Positions 47,942 to 56,995 are shown, counted from the stretch's first letter. The stretch is 64,000 nt of DNA from Pseudomonas gozinkensis (GCF_014863585.1 NZ_CP062253.1:620001-684000); one strand, 5' to 3'. Notes: a model not told the origin generated them from the sequence alone. Program-made: numbers and translations.

Positions 47942-50900
47942 GTGTCGATTCATGTCGCATTGCATCACGTCACGCATTACCGCTACGACCGCGCTGTCGA
48001 ACTCGGCCCGCAGATCGTGCGTCTGCGCCCGGCTGCTCACAGCCGCACGCGGATTCTGTCTTATTCACTGAAAGTCTCGCCCGAGCAGCACTTCATCAAC
48101 TGGCAGCAGGATCCTCAAGGCAACTACCTTGCACGGCTGGTGTTCCCCGAGAAAACCGCCGAGTTGCAAATCGAGGTCGATCTGCTGGCCGAGATGGCGG
48201 TGTTCAACCCGTTCGACTTTTTCCTCGAGCCCTACGCCGAGAAAATCCCCTTCGCCTACGCCGCCGATGAGCGCAAGGAGCTGGCGCCGTACCTCGAAAC
48301 CCTGCCGCTGACGCCGAAATTCAAGGCCTATCTGGACGCCATCGACCGTACGCCGCTGCCGGCCGTGGACTTCCTGGTGGCGCTCAACCAGCGTCTGAGC
48401 GAAGACATCAATTACCTGATCCGCATGGAGCCGGGCGTACAGACCCCGGAACACACCCTCGAGCATGCCTCCGGCTCCTGCCGCGATTCGGCGTGGCTGC
48501 TGGTGCAACTGCTGCGCAATCTCGGGCTGGCGGCGCGTTTCGTCTCCGGTTACCTGATTCAACTGACTGCCGACGTGAAAAGCCTCGACGGCCCTTCCGG
48601 CACCGAAGTGGACTTCACCGACCTGCACGCCTGGTGCGAGGTGTATTTGCCCGGCGCCGGCTGGATCGGCCTTGATGCAACGTCGGGGTTGTTCGCCGGT
48701 GAAGGGCATATTCCGTTGGCCTGCAGTCCCGATCCCTCCTCGGCGGCGCCGATCAGTGGTCTGGTGGAACCTTGCGAGTGCGAGTTCAGCCACGAAATGT
48801 CGGTGGAGCGGATCTGGGAAGCGCCGCGGGTCACCAAGCCCTACACCGATGAGCAATGGCTGGCGATCCAGGCGCTGGGCCGGCAGATCGACGCCGACCT
48901 GTTTGAAGGCGACGTGCGCCTGACCATGGGCGGCGAACCGACCTTCGTGTCCATCGACGACCCGGACGGCGCCGAATGGAACACCGCCGCGCTGGGCCCT
49001 GACAAGCGCCGGCTCTCCGCGGAACTGTTCCAGCGCATGCGCAAGCACTATGCGCCGAAGGGCTTGGTGCATTTCGGTCAGGGCAAGTGGTATCCGGGCG
49101 AGCAACTGCCGCGCTGGTCGCTGAATTGCTACTGGCGTCGCGACGGTGTGCCGATCTGGCACAACAACGCGCTGATCGCTGATGAGCAGCAGGATTACGG
49201 CGCGGATGGCGCATTGGCAGGGCGCTTTCTGGCGAGTGTCGCCGAACGCCTGAAACTGCCGACACGCTTTGTGTTCCCGGCCTACGAAGACAATTTCTAC
49301 TACCTCTGGCGCGAAGGCGCCTTGCCGAGCAACGTCAGCGCCGAAGACTCGCGCCTAGAGGAACCGCTGGAACGTGCGCGACTGCGCAAGGTGTTCAGTC
49401 AGGGGCTGGACAAGGTCATCGGCCAGGTGCTGCCGCTGGCGCGCACTGCCAAGGGCGATCAATGGCAGAGCGGGCGCTGGTATCTGCGTGATGAGCATTG
49501 CCGGCTGGTGCCGGGGGATTCACCGCTGGGCTACCGCCTGCCGTTGGGTTCGCAGCCCTGGGTGAAGGCGGCGGAGTATCCGTTCATTCATCCGAACGAC
49601 CCGAATCAGGATTTCTCCGAGTTGCCCGAAACATCGCAGCTCAACGAACACGGCGAGCCAGCTCCGGCGGACGAGCGTGTACCGAAGATCGACGAGTCCG
49701 CCGACTGGCTGACCCGCACCGCGTTCTGCGCCGAGGCACGGGAAGGCCGCTTGTACCTGTTCATGCCGCCGCTGGAGCGGGTCGAGGATTATCTGGAGCT
49801 GGTGGCCGCCATTGAAGCCACCGCCGAGGAACTGCATTGTCCGGTGCTGCTGGAAGGCTACGAACCGCCGAGTGATCCGCGCTTGAGCAACTTCCGCATC
49901 ACCCCGGACCCTGGTGTGATCGAGGTCAACGTCCAGCCGTCCGCGACGTGGGACGAGTTGGTTGAACGCACGGAGTTCCTGTACGAGGAGGCGCGCCAGA
50001 CCCGGTTGTCCACCGAGAAATTCATGATCGACGGGCGACACACCGGCACGGGCGGCGGCAACCATTTCGTCCTCGGCGGCGCGACACCGGGTGATTCACC
50101 GTTCCTGCGCCGCCCGGATCTGCTGCGCAGTCTGATCAGTTACTGGCACAACCATCCCTCGCTGTCCTACCTGTTTTCCGGCCTGTTCATCGGCCCGACC
50201 TCTCAGGCGCCGCGAGTCGATGAAGCGCGCAACGATGCGTTGTATGAGCTGGAAATCGCTTTCGCGCAGATGCCGGCGCCGGGAGAAGAGTGCGCCCCAT
50301 GGCTGGTGGATCGGCTGTTGCGCAATTTGCTGATCGACGTCACCGGCAACACCCATCGCGCCGAGTTCTGTATCGACAAACTGTATTCACCGGACGGCGC
50401 CACCGGGCGCCTCGGTCTGCTGGAGTTGCGTGCGTTCGAAATGCCGCCCCATGCGCGCATGAGCCTGGCCCAGCAACTGTTGCTGCGGGCGCTGGTGGCG
50501 CGGTTCTGGCGCGAGCCTTATGCACCGCCGAAACTGGCACGCTGGGGCACCGAATTGCATGACCGTTTCCTGCTGCCGCACTTCATCGAGCAGGACTTCG
50601 CTGACGTCATCGTCGAACTCAGCAATGCCGGTTATCCCTTGCGCGCGGAATGGTTTGCGGCGCATCTGGAGTTCCGCTTTCCCAAGGTCGGCGACTACGC
50701 CGTCAATGGTATCGAACTGGAACTGCGCCAGGCTCTCGAACCCTGGCACGTGCTGGGCGAGGAGGGCGCGGCGGGCGGTACGGTGCGCTACGTTGACTCA
50801 TCGCTGGAGCGTTTGCAGGTCAAGCTTACGGGGCTGCCTGCGCAGCGTTACCTGCTGACCTGCAACGGCATCCCGGTGCCGCTGCAACCGACGGGACGGG

Positions 50901-51217
50901 TCGGCGAGTTTGTTGCCGGTGTGCGTTTCCGCGCGTGGCAACCGGCCAACTGCCTGCAACCGATGATCCCGGTGCATGCGCCATTGGTGTTCGATCTGCT
51001 CGACACCTGGATGCAACGCTCGCTGGGTGGCTGCCAGTACCACGTCGCCCATCCGGGCGGACGCAATTACGAGACACTGCCGGTCAACGCCAACGAAGCG
51101 GAGAGCCGGCGCATGGCGCGTTTCTTCCGCATCGGACATACGCCGGGGAAACTTCCTATACCGAACCTTACAACCTCCGACGAGCTGCCGATGACGCTCG
51201 ATTTACGACGTTTCTGA
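47942..51217 (+). CDS. Transglutaminase-like / DUF2126 protein
   Basis: 1091 residues. The start is GTG at 47942 with GGAGG eight bases before it. The N-terminal third is a bacterial transglutaminase-like domain with its Cys-His-Asp triad readable at C180 (SGSCRDS), H229 (LHAWCEVY) and D245 (GLDATSG). The rest (about 290-1091) is DUF2126, proposed by Iyer and colleagues (2009) to be a circularly permuted glutamine-synthetase-like amidoligase. MGGEPTFV and DGRHTGTGGGNHFVLGG are strongly conserved-looking segments. It is the first gene of three with transglutaminase, ATP-grasp and Alpha-E domains, a proposed peptide-synthesis or tagging system. No signal peptide is seen, so it acts in the cytoplasm. 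Confidence 0.88.
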   Translation: MSIHVALHHVTHYRYDRAVELGPQIVRLRPAAHSRTRILSYSLKVSPEQHFINWQQDPQGNYLARLVFPEKTAELQIEVDLLAEMAVFNPFDFFLEPYAEKIPFAYAADERKELAPYLETLPLTPKFKAYLDAIDRTPLPAVDFLVALNQRLSEDINYLIRMEPGVQTPEHTLEHASGSCRDSAWLLVQLLRNLGLAARFVSGYLIQLTADVKSLDGPSGTEVDFTDLHAWCEVYLPGAGWIGLDATSGLFAGEGHIPLACSPDPSSAAPISGLVEPCECEFSHEMSVERIWEAPRVTKPYTDEQWLAIQALGRQIDADLFEGDVRLTMGGEPTFVSIDDPDGAEWNTAALGPDKRRLSAELFQRMRKHYAPKGLVHFGQGKWYPGEQLPRWSLNCYWRRDGVPIWHNNALIADEQQDYGADGALAGRFLASVAERLKLPTRFVFPAYEDNFYYLWREGALPSNVSAEDSRLEEPLERARLRKVFSQGLDKVIGQVLPLARTAKGDQWQSGRWYLRDEHCRLVPGDSPLGYRLPLGSQPWVKAAEYPFIHPNDPNQDFSELPETSQLNEHGEPAPADERVPKIDESADWLTRTAFCAEAREGRLYLFMPPLERVEDYLELVAAIEATAEELHCPVLLEGYEPPSDPRLSNFRITPDPGVIEVNVQPSATWDELVERTEFLYEEARQTRLSTEKFMIDGRHTGTGGGNHFVLGGATPGDSPFLRRPDLLRSLISYWHNHPSLSYLFSGLFIGPTSQAPRVDEARNDALYELEIAFAQMPAPGEECAPWLVDRLLRNLLIDVTGNTHRAEFCIDKLYSPDGATGRLGLLELRAFEMPPHARMSLAQQLLLRALVARFWREPYAPPKLARWGTELHDRFLLPHFIEQDFADVIVELSNAGYPLRAEWFAAHLEFRFPKVGDYAVNGIELELRQALEPWHVLGEEGAAGGTVRYVDSSLERLQVKLTGLPAQRYLLTCNGIPVPLQPTGRVGEFVAGVRFRAWQPANCLQPMIPVHAPLVFDLLDTWMQRSLGGCQYHVAHPGGRNYETLPVNANEAESRRMARFFRIGHTPGKLPIPNLTTSDELPMTLDLRRF

Positions 51218-51305
51218 ATCATGCACGACGCTCGGATTTTTCGTATATCCGGGCGTCATGTGCCTGCGTTAGTCTGACCGCTCCTTGCCGGCTGCCGAGC
51301 TTTCC

Positions 51306-53792
51306 ATGCCTGACCTGCTTGACCGCTACCCGCTGACGGCGGGCACCTACCACGAACTGCTCGACGACAGCGGAGCGGTGCGCCCGCACTGGCGGCGACT
51401 GGTCGACCAATTGCAGCGCAGCACCCCGGCGCAACTGGTGCAGCGTCAGGCGTTGCTGACCCGGCAGATTCAGGAAAACGGCGTTACCTATAACGTCTAC
51501 GCGGACCCGAAAGGCGCGGATCGTCCTTGGGAACTGGATCTGCTGCCTCATGTGATCGCCGCTGACGAATGGCAAAAACTGTCGGCCGGGATTGCCCAGC
51601 GCGCGCGGCTGCTCAATGCGGTGCTGGCGGACCTGTATGGCCCGCAGCAGTTGATCCGCGAAGGCTTGTTGCCGGCGGAGCTGGTGTTCGGCCACAACAA
51701 CTTCCTCTGGCCCTGTCAGGGCATTGCGCCGCCGGACGGGGCCTTTCTGCATCTGTATGCCGTCGATCTTGCGCGCACGCCGGACGGGCGCTGGTGGGTG
51801 ACGGCGGATCGTACTCAGGCACCTTCCGGTGCCGGTTATGCGCTGGAAAACCGCACCATCGTGTCCCGCGCCTTCCCCGAGTTGTACCGGGATCTGAAAG
51901 TGCAGCATCTGGCCGGATTCTTCCGCACCTTGCAGGAAACCCTGGCCCGTCAGGCCCCCTGCGACGATGACGCGCCGCTGGTGGTGTTGCTGACGCCGGG
52001 GCGCTTCAACGAGAGCTATTTCGAACATCTTTATCTGGCGCGCCAGTTGGGTTATCCGTTGGTGGAGGGCGGCGACCTGACGGTGCGTGATGCCACGGTC
52101 TACCTGAAGACCCTCAGCGGCCTGCGCCGGGTGCACGCGATCATGCGCCGGCTCGACGATGACTTCTGCGATCCGCTGGAATTGCGCACCGATTCGGCAC
52201 TGGGCGTTCCGGGATTGCTGGAGGCGGTACGTCAGGGCCGGGTGCTGGTGGCCAACGCCCTGGGCAGCGGCGTGCTGGAGTCACCGGGGCTGCTGGGTTT
52301 CCTGCCGAAGATCAATCAGTACCTGTTCGGCGAAGAGCTGATCCTGCCGTCCATCGCCACGTGGTGGTGCGGCGAAGCGCCGGTGTTGGCCCAGGCCCTG
52401 GAAAAACTGCCGGAGCTATTGATCAAACCGGCGTTCCCGTCGCAAAGCTTTACGCCGGTGTTTGGCCGGGATCTGAGCGAAAAACAGCGTGAAAGTCTCG
52501 CCGCGCGCATGCAGGCCCGCCCTTATGCCTATGTCGCGCAAGAACTCGCCCAGTTGTCCCAGGCGCCGATCTGGCAGCCCGAGGATGGCCAACTGCGAGC
52601 CCGGGCGATCGGCATGCGCATGTACGCGGTGGCCAGTCACGACGGTTATCGGGTGCTGCCCGGGGGCCTGACCCGGGTCGCGGCCGAGGCCGATGCCGAA
52701 GTGGTGTCGATGCAGCGCGGTGGCGCGAGCAAGGACACTTGGGTGCTGGGGGATCGACCGCCGAGCGGCGAGCAGTGGAAAGCTCAGCGCAATATCGGCG
52801 TGCCTGATCTGGTGCGCCGCGATCCGTATCTGCCGTCGCGGGTGGTAGAGAACCTGTTCTGGTTCGGCCGTTATTGCGAGCGTTGCGACGACAGCGCACG
52901 GCTGCTGCGGATCATGCTGGCGCGCTACGTCGACGGCGATGATCCTCAAGCCTTGCAGGCCGCTGTTGATCTGGGCGAGCGGCTGATGCTGCTGCCGGAC
53001 GAAGGTGAGCTGCCGGAACGCTTGCTCGCGGCACTGCTCGGCGAGGACTGGTCGTTCAGTTTGCGTTCCAACCTGCAACGCTTGCAGTGGGCGGCATCGC
53101 AAGTGCGCGGCAAGCTGTCCCGGGAAAACTGGCAGGCGCTGGTGGAGCTGCAGCGTGAGGCTTCAGAGTTGGACACCGATGAACCGGATTTCGGCGAGCT
53201 GCTGGATTTTCTCAACCGGTTGGTGATGTCGCTGGCGGCGCTGTCCGGGTTTGCCCTCGACGACATGACCCGTGACGAAGGCTGGCGCTTCCTGATGATC
53301 GGCCGGCGGATCGAGCGCCTGCAATTTCTCAGCAGCAGCCTCGCGGGTTTCCTGCGTGGCGCCGGGGCGTTCGATCAGGCAGGGCTTGAGTGGTTGCTGG
53401 AACTGGGCAATAGCAGCATCACCTATCGCTCTCGTTATCTGGCAGTGGCGCAGTTGATTCCGGTGCTCGACCTGTTGCTGCTGGATGAGCAGAACCCTCA
53501 TGCGGTGCTGTTCCAGTTGAAACTGGTGACCCGCACCCTGAAGCGGCTGAATGATGACTTCGGTGTGCCGAGGGAGGCGGGGTTGCCGCCGCTGGTCGAG
53601 CGTCTGGCGCGCTTCGACCTGAGCTGTCTGGAGAATCCGCTGTTCGGCGAATCCAGCGTGCGCGCGGCCCTCGACGGTCTGGCGGATCTGCTGCAGGAAA
53701 TCGCCGACGCCAGCAGTCAGGTGTCCGACCGTCTGGCCCTGCGCCATTTCGCCCATGTCGATGATGTCAGCCAGCGCACGGTGTCCGTCTGA
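51306..53792 (+). CDS. Circularly permuted ATP-grasp / Alpha-E fusion protein
   Basis: 828 residues from the ATG at 51306. The first 480 residues form the DUF404/DUF407 circularly permuted ATP-grasp ligase (GAGYALENRTIVSRAFPEL, LTPGRFNESYFEHLYLARQ, NALGSGVLESPGLLGFLPKI). From about 510 begins the all-helical Alpha-E domain (DUF403; SRVVENLFWFGRYCERCDDS). These are often two separate genes, so the fusion is worth noting. ATP-grasp enzymes join a carboxylate to an amine through an acyl phosphate. The start lies 88 bases after the previous stop; the next gene's ATG overlaps its TGA. Confidence 0.9.
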   Translation: MPDLLDRYPLTAGTYHELLDDSGAVRPHWRRLVDQLQRSTPAQLVQRQALLTRQIQENGVTYNVYADPKGADRPWELDLLPHVIAADEWQKLSAGIAQRARLLNAVLADLYGPQQLIREGLLPAELVFGHNNFLWPCQGIAPPDGAFLHLYAVDLARTPDGRWWVTADRTQAPSGAGYALENRTIVSRAFPELYRDLKVQHLAGFFRTLQETLARQAPCDDDAPLVVLLTPGRFNESYFEHLYLARQLGYPLVEGGDLTVRDATVYLKTLSGLRRVHAIMRRLDDDFCDPLELRTDSALGVPGLLEAVRQGRVLVANALGSGVLESPGLLGFLPKINQYLFGEELILPSIATWWCGEAPVLAQALEKLPELLIKPAFPSQSFTPVFGRDLSEKQRESLAARMQARPYAYVAQELAQLSQAPIWQPEDGQLRARAIGMRMYAVASHDGYRVLPGGLTRVAAEADAEVVSMQRGGASKDTWVLGDRPPSGEQWKAQRNIGVPDLVRRDPYLPSRVVENLFWFGRYCERCDDSARLLRIMLARYVDGDDPQALQAAVDLGERLMLLPDEGELPERLLAALLGEDWSFSLRSNLQRLQWAASQVRGKLSRENWQALVELQREASELDTDEPDFGELLDFLNRLVMSLAALSGFALDDMTRDEGWRFLMIGRRIERLQFLSSSLAGFLRGAGAFDQAGLEWLLELGNSSITYRSRYLAVAQLIPVLDLLLLDEQNPHAVLFQLKLVTRTLKRLNDDFGVPREAGLPPLVERLARFDLSCLENPLFGESSVRAALDGLADLLQEIADASSQVSDRLALRHFAHVDDVSQRTVSV

Positions 53793-54685
53793 TGAGCGCC
53801 CAATACCAGATTTTTCACGACACCTGCTATCGCTACGACAGCCCGGTGTCCCTGGCCCAGCAACTGGCGCATCTGTGGCCGCGCGAATGCGAGTGGCAGC
53901 GCTGCACCGAACAGCAACTGCTGATCAGTCCGGAGCCGACCACTCGCCGTGACGAGCAGGATGTGTTCGGCAATCCGCTGACCCGCCTGGCCTTCGAACG
54001 GCCCCACGATGAATTGCAGGTCAACGCACGGCTGACGGTCGAAGTGCTGGCGCGGCCCGTGGTGGATTTCCACCAGTCACCGGCCTGGGAACTGACCCGT
54101 AATGCGCTGACCTACAGCAGCCAGCCGCTGTCTGCCTCGTTGCTGGAAGCCTGTCGCTATCGATTTCAGTCGCCCTACGTGCATCTGAAGCGCAGCTTCG
54201 TCGAGTTCTCGGAGAGCTGTTTCCCGGCCGGCAGGCCGTTGATGTTGGGCGTGCAGGCCCTGATGCAGAAGATTTTCAGCGAATTCACCTTCGATGCCGA
54301 AGCGACGCAAGTCGCGACGCCGTTGGTCGAAGTGCTGGAGCGTCGGCGCGGGGTCTGCCAGGACTTCGCGCACCTGATGCTCGCCTGCGTGCGATCACGC
54401 GGACTGGCGGCGCGTTACGTCAGCGGCTATCTGCTGACCCAACCGCCACCGGGGCAGCCACGGTTGATCGGCGCCGACGCTTCCCATGCCTGGGTCTCGG
54501 TGTTTTGCCCGGTGCTGGGCTGGGTGGATTTCGATCCGACCAACAATGTGCAGCCGGCGCTGGAACACATCACCCTGGCCTGGGGCCGGGATTTCTCCGA
54601 TGTCTCGCCGTTGCGCGGGGTGATTCTGGGAGGGGGGAGCCATGATCCCGAGGTCCGGGTCACGGTGATGCCGCTGGAAGAATAA
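53792..54685 (+). CDS. Transglutaminase-family protein, third gene of the operon
   Basis: 297 residues. An N-terminal beta-sandwich (about 1-110, YQIFHDTCYRYDSPVSLAQQ) precedes a transglutaminase/protease-like domain with the triad at C189 (RRGVCQDFAHLML), H232 (DASHAWVSVF) and D248 (DFDPTNN). The fold is papain-like, so it could cleave or form isopeptide bonds. It starts inside the stop codon of the ATP-grasp gene, so production is coupled. A REPIN lies seven bases after the stop. It completes the transglutaminase-DUF2126 / ATP-grasp-Alpha-E / transglutaminase set. Confidence 0.9.
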   Translation: MSAQYQIFHDTCYRYDSPVSLAQQLAHLWPRECEWQRCTEQQLLISPEPTTRRDEQDVFGNPLTRLAFERPHDELQVNARLTVEVLARPVVDFHQSPAWELTRNALTYSSQPLSASLLEACRYRFQSPYVHLKRSFVEFSESCFPAGRPLMLGVQALMQKIFSEFTFDAEATQVATPLVEVLERRRGVCQDFAHLMLACVRSRGLAARYVSGYLLTQPPPGQPRLIGADASHAWVSVFCPVLGWVDFDPTNNVQPALEHITLAWGRDFSDVSPLRGVILGGGSHDPEVRVTVMPLEE

Positions 54686-54691
54686 AAAAAA

Positions 54692-54782
54692 TGTGGGAGC
54701 GAGCTTGCTCGCGATTACAGTGGGTCAGTCACATCCATTTCAGATGTGCCGCCCTCATCGCGAGCAAGCCCGCTCCCACAGG
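54692..54782. repeat. REPIN 3 (inverted REP pair)
   Basis: TGTGGGAGCGAGCTTGCTCG with CGAT, and the inverted ATCGCGAGCAAGCCCGCTCC with CACAG. The right arm carries AAGCCCGC where the left predicts AAGCTCGC, so the arms have diverged by at least one base. It lies between the transglutaminase operon and a convergent small gene. Confidence 0.9.
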
Positions 54783-54811
54783 GATTGTGTTCAGTGGTCT
54801 TGCGGTGTTGC

Positions 54812-54991
54812 TCAGGCGTCGGGCGCCTGGTCTTTCGGTGCCTCAACATCATCATCGGTCGCCACTTCACCGTCAGGGTTCAGTGCCGCTTCTTCAGCCA
54901 TCTGTTTCTTGCGCTGAAGCTTTTCCTCTTTCTTCTGTTCCTTGGCCAGGTCACGTTGACGTTTGGCGAAGGAGTAATTGGGTTTGGCCAT
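54812..54991 (-). CDS. Small charged conserved hypothetical protein
   Basis: 59 residues starting MAKPNYSFAKRQRDLAKEQ. The first half is a Lys/Arg/Gln/Glu-rich helix (KKEEKLQRKKQMAEE) and the second half is acidic (DGEVATDDDVEAPKD). Such short charged proteins are common and conserved in Pseudomonas, without assigned function; RNA or ribosome binding is possible. In-frame upstream codons exist but only this ATG gives the conserved-looking N-terminus. It follows the LOG gene on the same strand, 68 bases later. Confidence 0.7.
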   Translation of the reverse strand: MAKPNYSFAKRQRDLAKEQKKEEKLQRKKQMAEEAALNPDGEVATDDDVEAPKDQAPDA

Positions 54992-55059
54992 GGGCGATCC
55001 TCTGGGGTCGAAGGTGAGGTTGAGCGGCGCGTATTCTGCCCTGTATCGGTGCCCGGCGG

Positions 55060-55647
55060 TTAACCGGGTTTCTGGTCGACCCATTTTGGGGTGACGGTGG
55101 GCTTCCAGTTGTCGAGGGCTTCGAGCAGCGTTTGCGGCGATTCACTCACTTGCAGCATGTCACGGTGCGGCGCACGAACGAAGCCTTCGCCGACGATGTG
55201 ATCGAGAAATGCAGTGAGTTTGCTGTAGAAACCGTTCACTTCCAGCAGGCCCAGTGGCTTGCCGTGGTAGCCGAGCTGGCCCCAGGTCCAGACTTCGAAC
55301 AGCTCTTCCAGAGTGCCGAGGCCACCGGGCAAGGCGATGAACGCATCGCTGAGTTCAGCCATCCGCGCCTTGCGGGCGTGCATGCCGTCGACCACTTCCA
55401 GGCGGGTCAGGCTCTTGTGACCGATTTCCTTGTCCATCAGGCTCTGCGGGATGATGCCGATCACTTCGCCACCGGCCGCCAGCGCGGCGTCAGCGACAAT
55501 CCCCATCAGGCCGACAGCGCCACCGCCGTAGACCAGCGTCAGCTTACGCTCGGCGAGAGCTGTGCCGAGGGCGATCGCGGCTTCGGTGTACGCCGGGGTG
55601 GTGCCGGCGTTGGCACCGCAAAATACACAAACGGATGTGAGAGACAT
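55060..55647 (-). CDS. LOG-family (TIGR00730) Rossmann-fold protein
   Basis: 195 residues from the ATG at 55647, with CAGGAGGAAG as ribosome site. [24 protein letters not shown] and the motif [20 protein letters not shown] (PGGxGTxxE) define the LOG family, whose tested members are cytokinin riboside 5'-monophosphate phosphoribohydrolases that release adenine-type bases from nucleotides. [17 protein letters not shown] binds the nucleotide. Whether it makes cytokinin or serves general nucleotide salvage cannot be told. It is divergent from azurin. Confidence 0.9.
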   Translation of the reverse strand: MSLTSVCVFCGANAGTTPAYTEAAIALGTALAERKLTLVYGGGAVGLMGIVADAALAAGGEVIGIIPQSLMDKEIGHKSLTRLEVVDGMHARKARMAELSDAFIALPGGLGTLEELFEVWTWGQLGYHGKPLGLLEVNGFYSKLTAFLDHIVGEGFVRAPHRDMLQVSESPQTLLEALDNWKPTVTPKWVDQKPG

Positions 55648-55705
55648 GCCTTCCTCCTGGGTCAATCGGTCACAGGGTAATGGCTGGCACGCCTTGATCC
55701 AAGGG

Positions 55706-55795
55706 CTAGACTTCGCGTTTCGGGGTTTCATAAGTGCCGCTGGCACCACAGGCGTAGGCGGCGAGCAGACTGCACAACAGGCTGTTGAAGGACAT
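55706..55795 (-). CDS. Putative 29-residue secreted or lipoprotein-like peptide
   Basis: [29 protein letters not shown], given here in two parts: a hydrophobic stretch (residues 5-16, ending AYAC) and a short charged tail (TPKREV). CTGGAG stands eight bases before the ATG. AYAC is only a poor lipobox and there is no positive charge at the N-terminus, so export is uncertain. It lies between the LOG gene and azurin, on the LOG strand. The rest of 55648-55988 holds this frame and the azurin control region. Confidence 0.4.
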   Translation of the reverse strand: MSFNSLLCSLLAAYACGASGTYETPKREV

Positions 55796-55889
55796 GACGG
55801 ATGCTCCAGATGAGTATTGAGCCCTGAAGATACGGCCCGGCCAAACGTCTGGCTGTTAGATTGTTTCGATGAGTGTCATAGCCTGAAAG

Positions 55890-55916
55890 TTGTATACAAT
55901 TTTTGACTCAAGTCAT
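55890..55916 (+). promoter_or_regulatory. Palindrome and ANR-like box before azurin
   Basis: TTGTATACAA, a perfect ten-base palindrome (55890-55899), is followed at once by TTGAC-TCAA-GTCAT (55903-55916), close to the ANR/FNR site TTGAY-N4-RTCAA but with one mismatch at the end. The P. aeruginosa azurin gene is ANR-controlled, so a role in low-oxygen induction is plausible. TTGTATACAA is the kind of site used by some GntR regulators. Confidence 0.4.
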
Positions 55917-55988
55917 AGGAACTTGCGAAGATTTCAGGCAGTCTTCCAACCATTCGTGTTTTTGTTAACCCTGCCTTGGAGATTCACC

Positions 55989-56435
55989 ATGTTTTCCAAA
56001 GTTGTTGCGGTATCCCTGCTGGCCCTGGCCAGCAGCCAATTGATGGCTGCCGAGTGCAAAACCACCGTTGATTCCACCGACCAGATGTCCTTCAACACCA
56101 AGGCCATCGAAATCGACAAGAGCTGCAAGACCTTCACCGTCGAGCTGACCCACTCCGGCAGCCTGCCGAAGAACGTCATGGGCCATAACCTGGTGATCAG
56201 CAAAGAAGCCGACATGCAGCCGATCGCCACCGACGGCCTGGCCGCCGGCATCGACAAGAACTACCTGAAGGACGGTGACGAGCGCGTCATCGCTCACACC
56301 AAGATCATCGGCGCCAAGGAAACCGACTCGCTGACCATCGACGTGTCCAAGCTCAAGGCTGACGAGAAGTACGGCTTCTTCTGCTCGTTCCCGGGCCACA
56401 TCTCGATGATGAAAGGCACTGTGACCCTGAAGTAA
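55989..56435 (+). CDS. azu: Azurin
   Basis: 148 residues: a 20-residue signal peptide ([20 protein letters not shown]) and a mature cupredoxin of 128 residues starting AECKT. Copper ligands are the His in NVMGHNLVI, and the Cys, His and Met in [14 protein letters not shown]. Azurin carries electrons between periplasmic redox enzymes. The azurin-nadE-pncB neighbourhood is conserved in Pseudomonas, here with one small extra gene. Confidence 0.97.
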   Translation: MFSKVVAVSLLALASSQLMAAECKTTVDSTDQMSFNTKAIEIDKSCKTFTVELTHSGSLPKNVMGHNLVISKEADMQPIATDGLAAGIDKNYLKDGDERVIAHTKIIGAKETDSLTIDVSKLKADEKYGFFCSFPGHISMMKGTVTLK

Positions 56436-56455
56436 ATTTCAGCGACACCAGTCAG

Positions 56456-56491
56456 CAAAAAGCCGCTGTAGTTCGCTACAGCGGCTTTTTT
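56456..56491 (+). terminator. Terminator after azurin
   Basis: AAAAAGCCGCTGTAG, loop TTCG, CTACAGCGGCTTTTTT, 20 bases after the stop codon. Confidence 0.92.
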
Positions 56492-56618
56492 ATGTCTTGA
56501 CCGTTTGTCGGATTTCGCTCTGAACCTGTTATTTCTGACAGTAGACGCAGACTTTCTTCGAGGCTCAAATCGCCAGACATCGCGCGTGTCGTGCGACATG
56601 AGAAAGAAGGGAATGGTC

Positions 56619-56912
56619 ATGAACAAAAAAGTTGAAGTCGATGAGTGCGAAATTACCGAGGTCACGAATTTGAAGGGCAAACTGATCGAGCGGGGCGGGG
56701 AAACCTCCGATCGGACACTGATTATCCGCGGGAAAGCCTATCGTGATGCGAAAGTAACCATTGAGGATGATTTTCTCACACGTGCGGAAGTGCGCTCAGA
56801 TCCAACCGGGAATTGGAACGTAACGTTGGAAAACCTGCCTGAGGGCGAGCGTTATTTTGAAGCGGTAGTTGACGGTAAGCGTTCAAAGAGCTGGATTGTT
56901 TTTATCGTGTGA
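56619..56912 (+). CDS. Stand-alone single Ig-like domain protein
   Basis: 97 residues from the ATG at 56619, chosen because AAGAAGGG stands seven bases before it; ATGs at 56598 and 56613 are alternatives. After MNKKVEVDECEITEVTNLKG comes one beta-sandwich with the pattern of bacterial Ig-like repeats: IIRGKAYRDAKVTIEDD, then DPTGNWNVTLENLPEGERYFEAVVDG and KSWIVFIV. Such domains usually occur as long tandem arrays in adhesins; here there is one, without a signal peptide. Function unknown. It lies after azurin's terminator and before a long inverted repeat. Confidence 0.65.
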   Translation: MNKKVEVDECEITEVTNLKGKLIERGGETSDRTLIIRGKAYRDAKVTIEDDFLTRAEVRSDPTGNWNVTLENLPEGERYFEAVVDGKRSKSWIVFIV

Positions 56913-56960
56913 CAGCGTTCAGTGATGGCTCTAGTCATCAAAGCAAGTGACTGCCCTGCG

Positions 56961-56995
56961 CTAAGTGAGGCGCTCTGAACAAGCGCCTCACTTAG
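56961..56995. terminator. Perfect 14-base inverted repeat between convergent genes
   Basis: CTAAGTGAGGCGCT, loop CTGAACA, AGCGCCTCACTTAG. The stem is a perfect 14 pairs. It lies between the Ig-like gene and the convergent nadE, the usual place for a bidirectional terminator, but has no T run on either strand. Confidence 0.55.
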
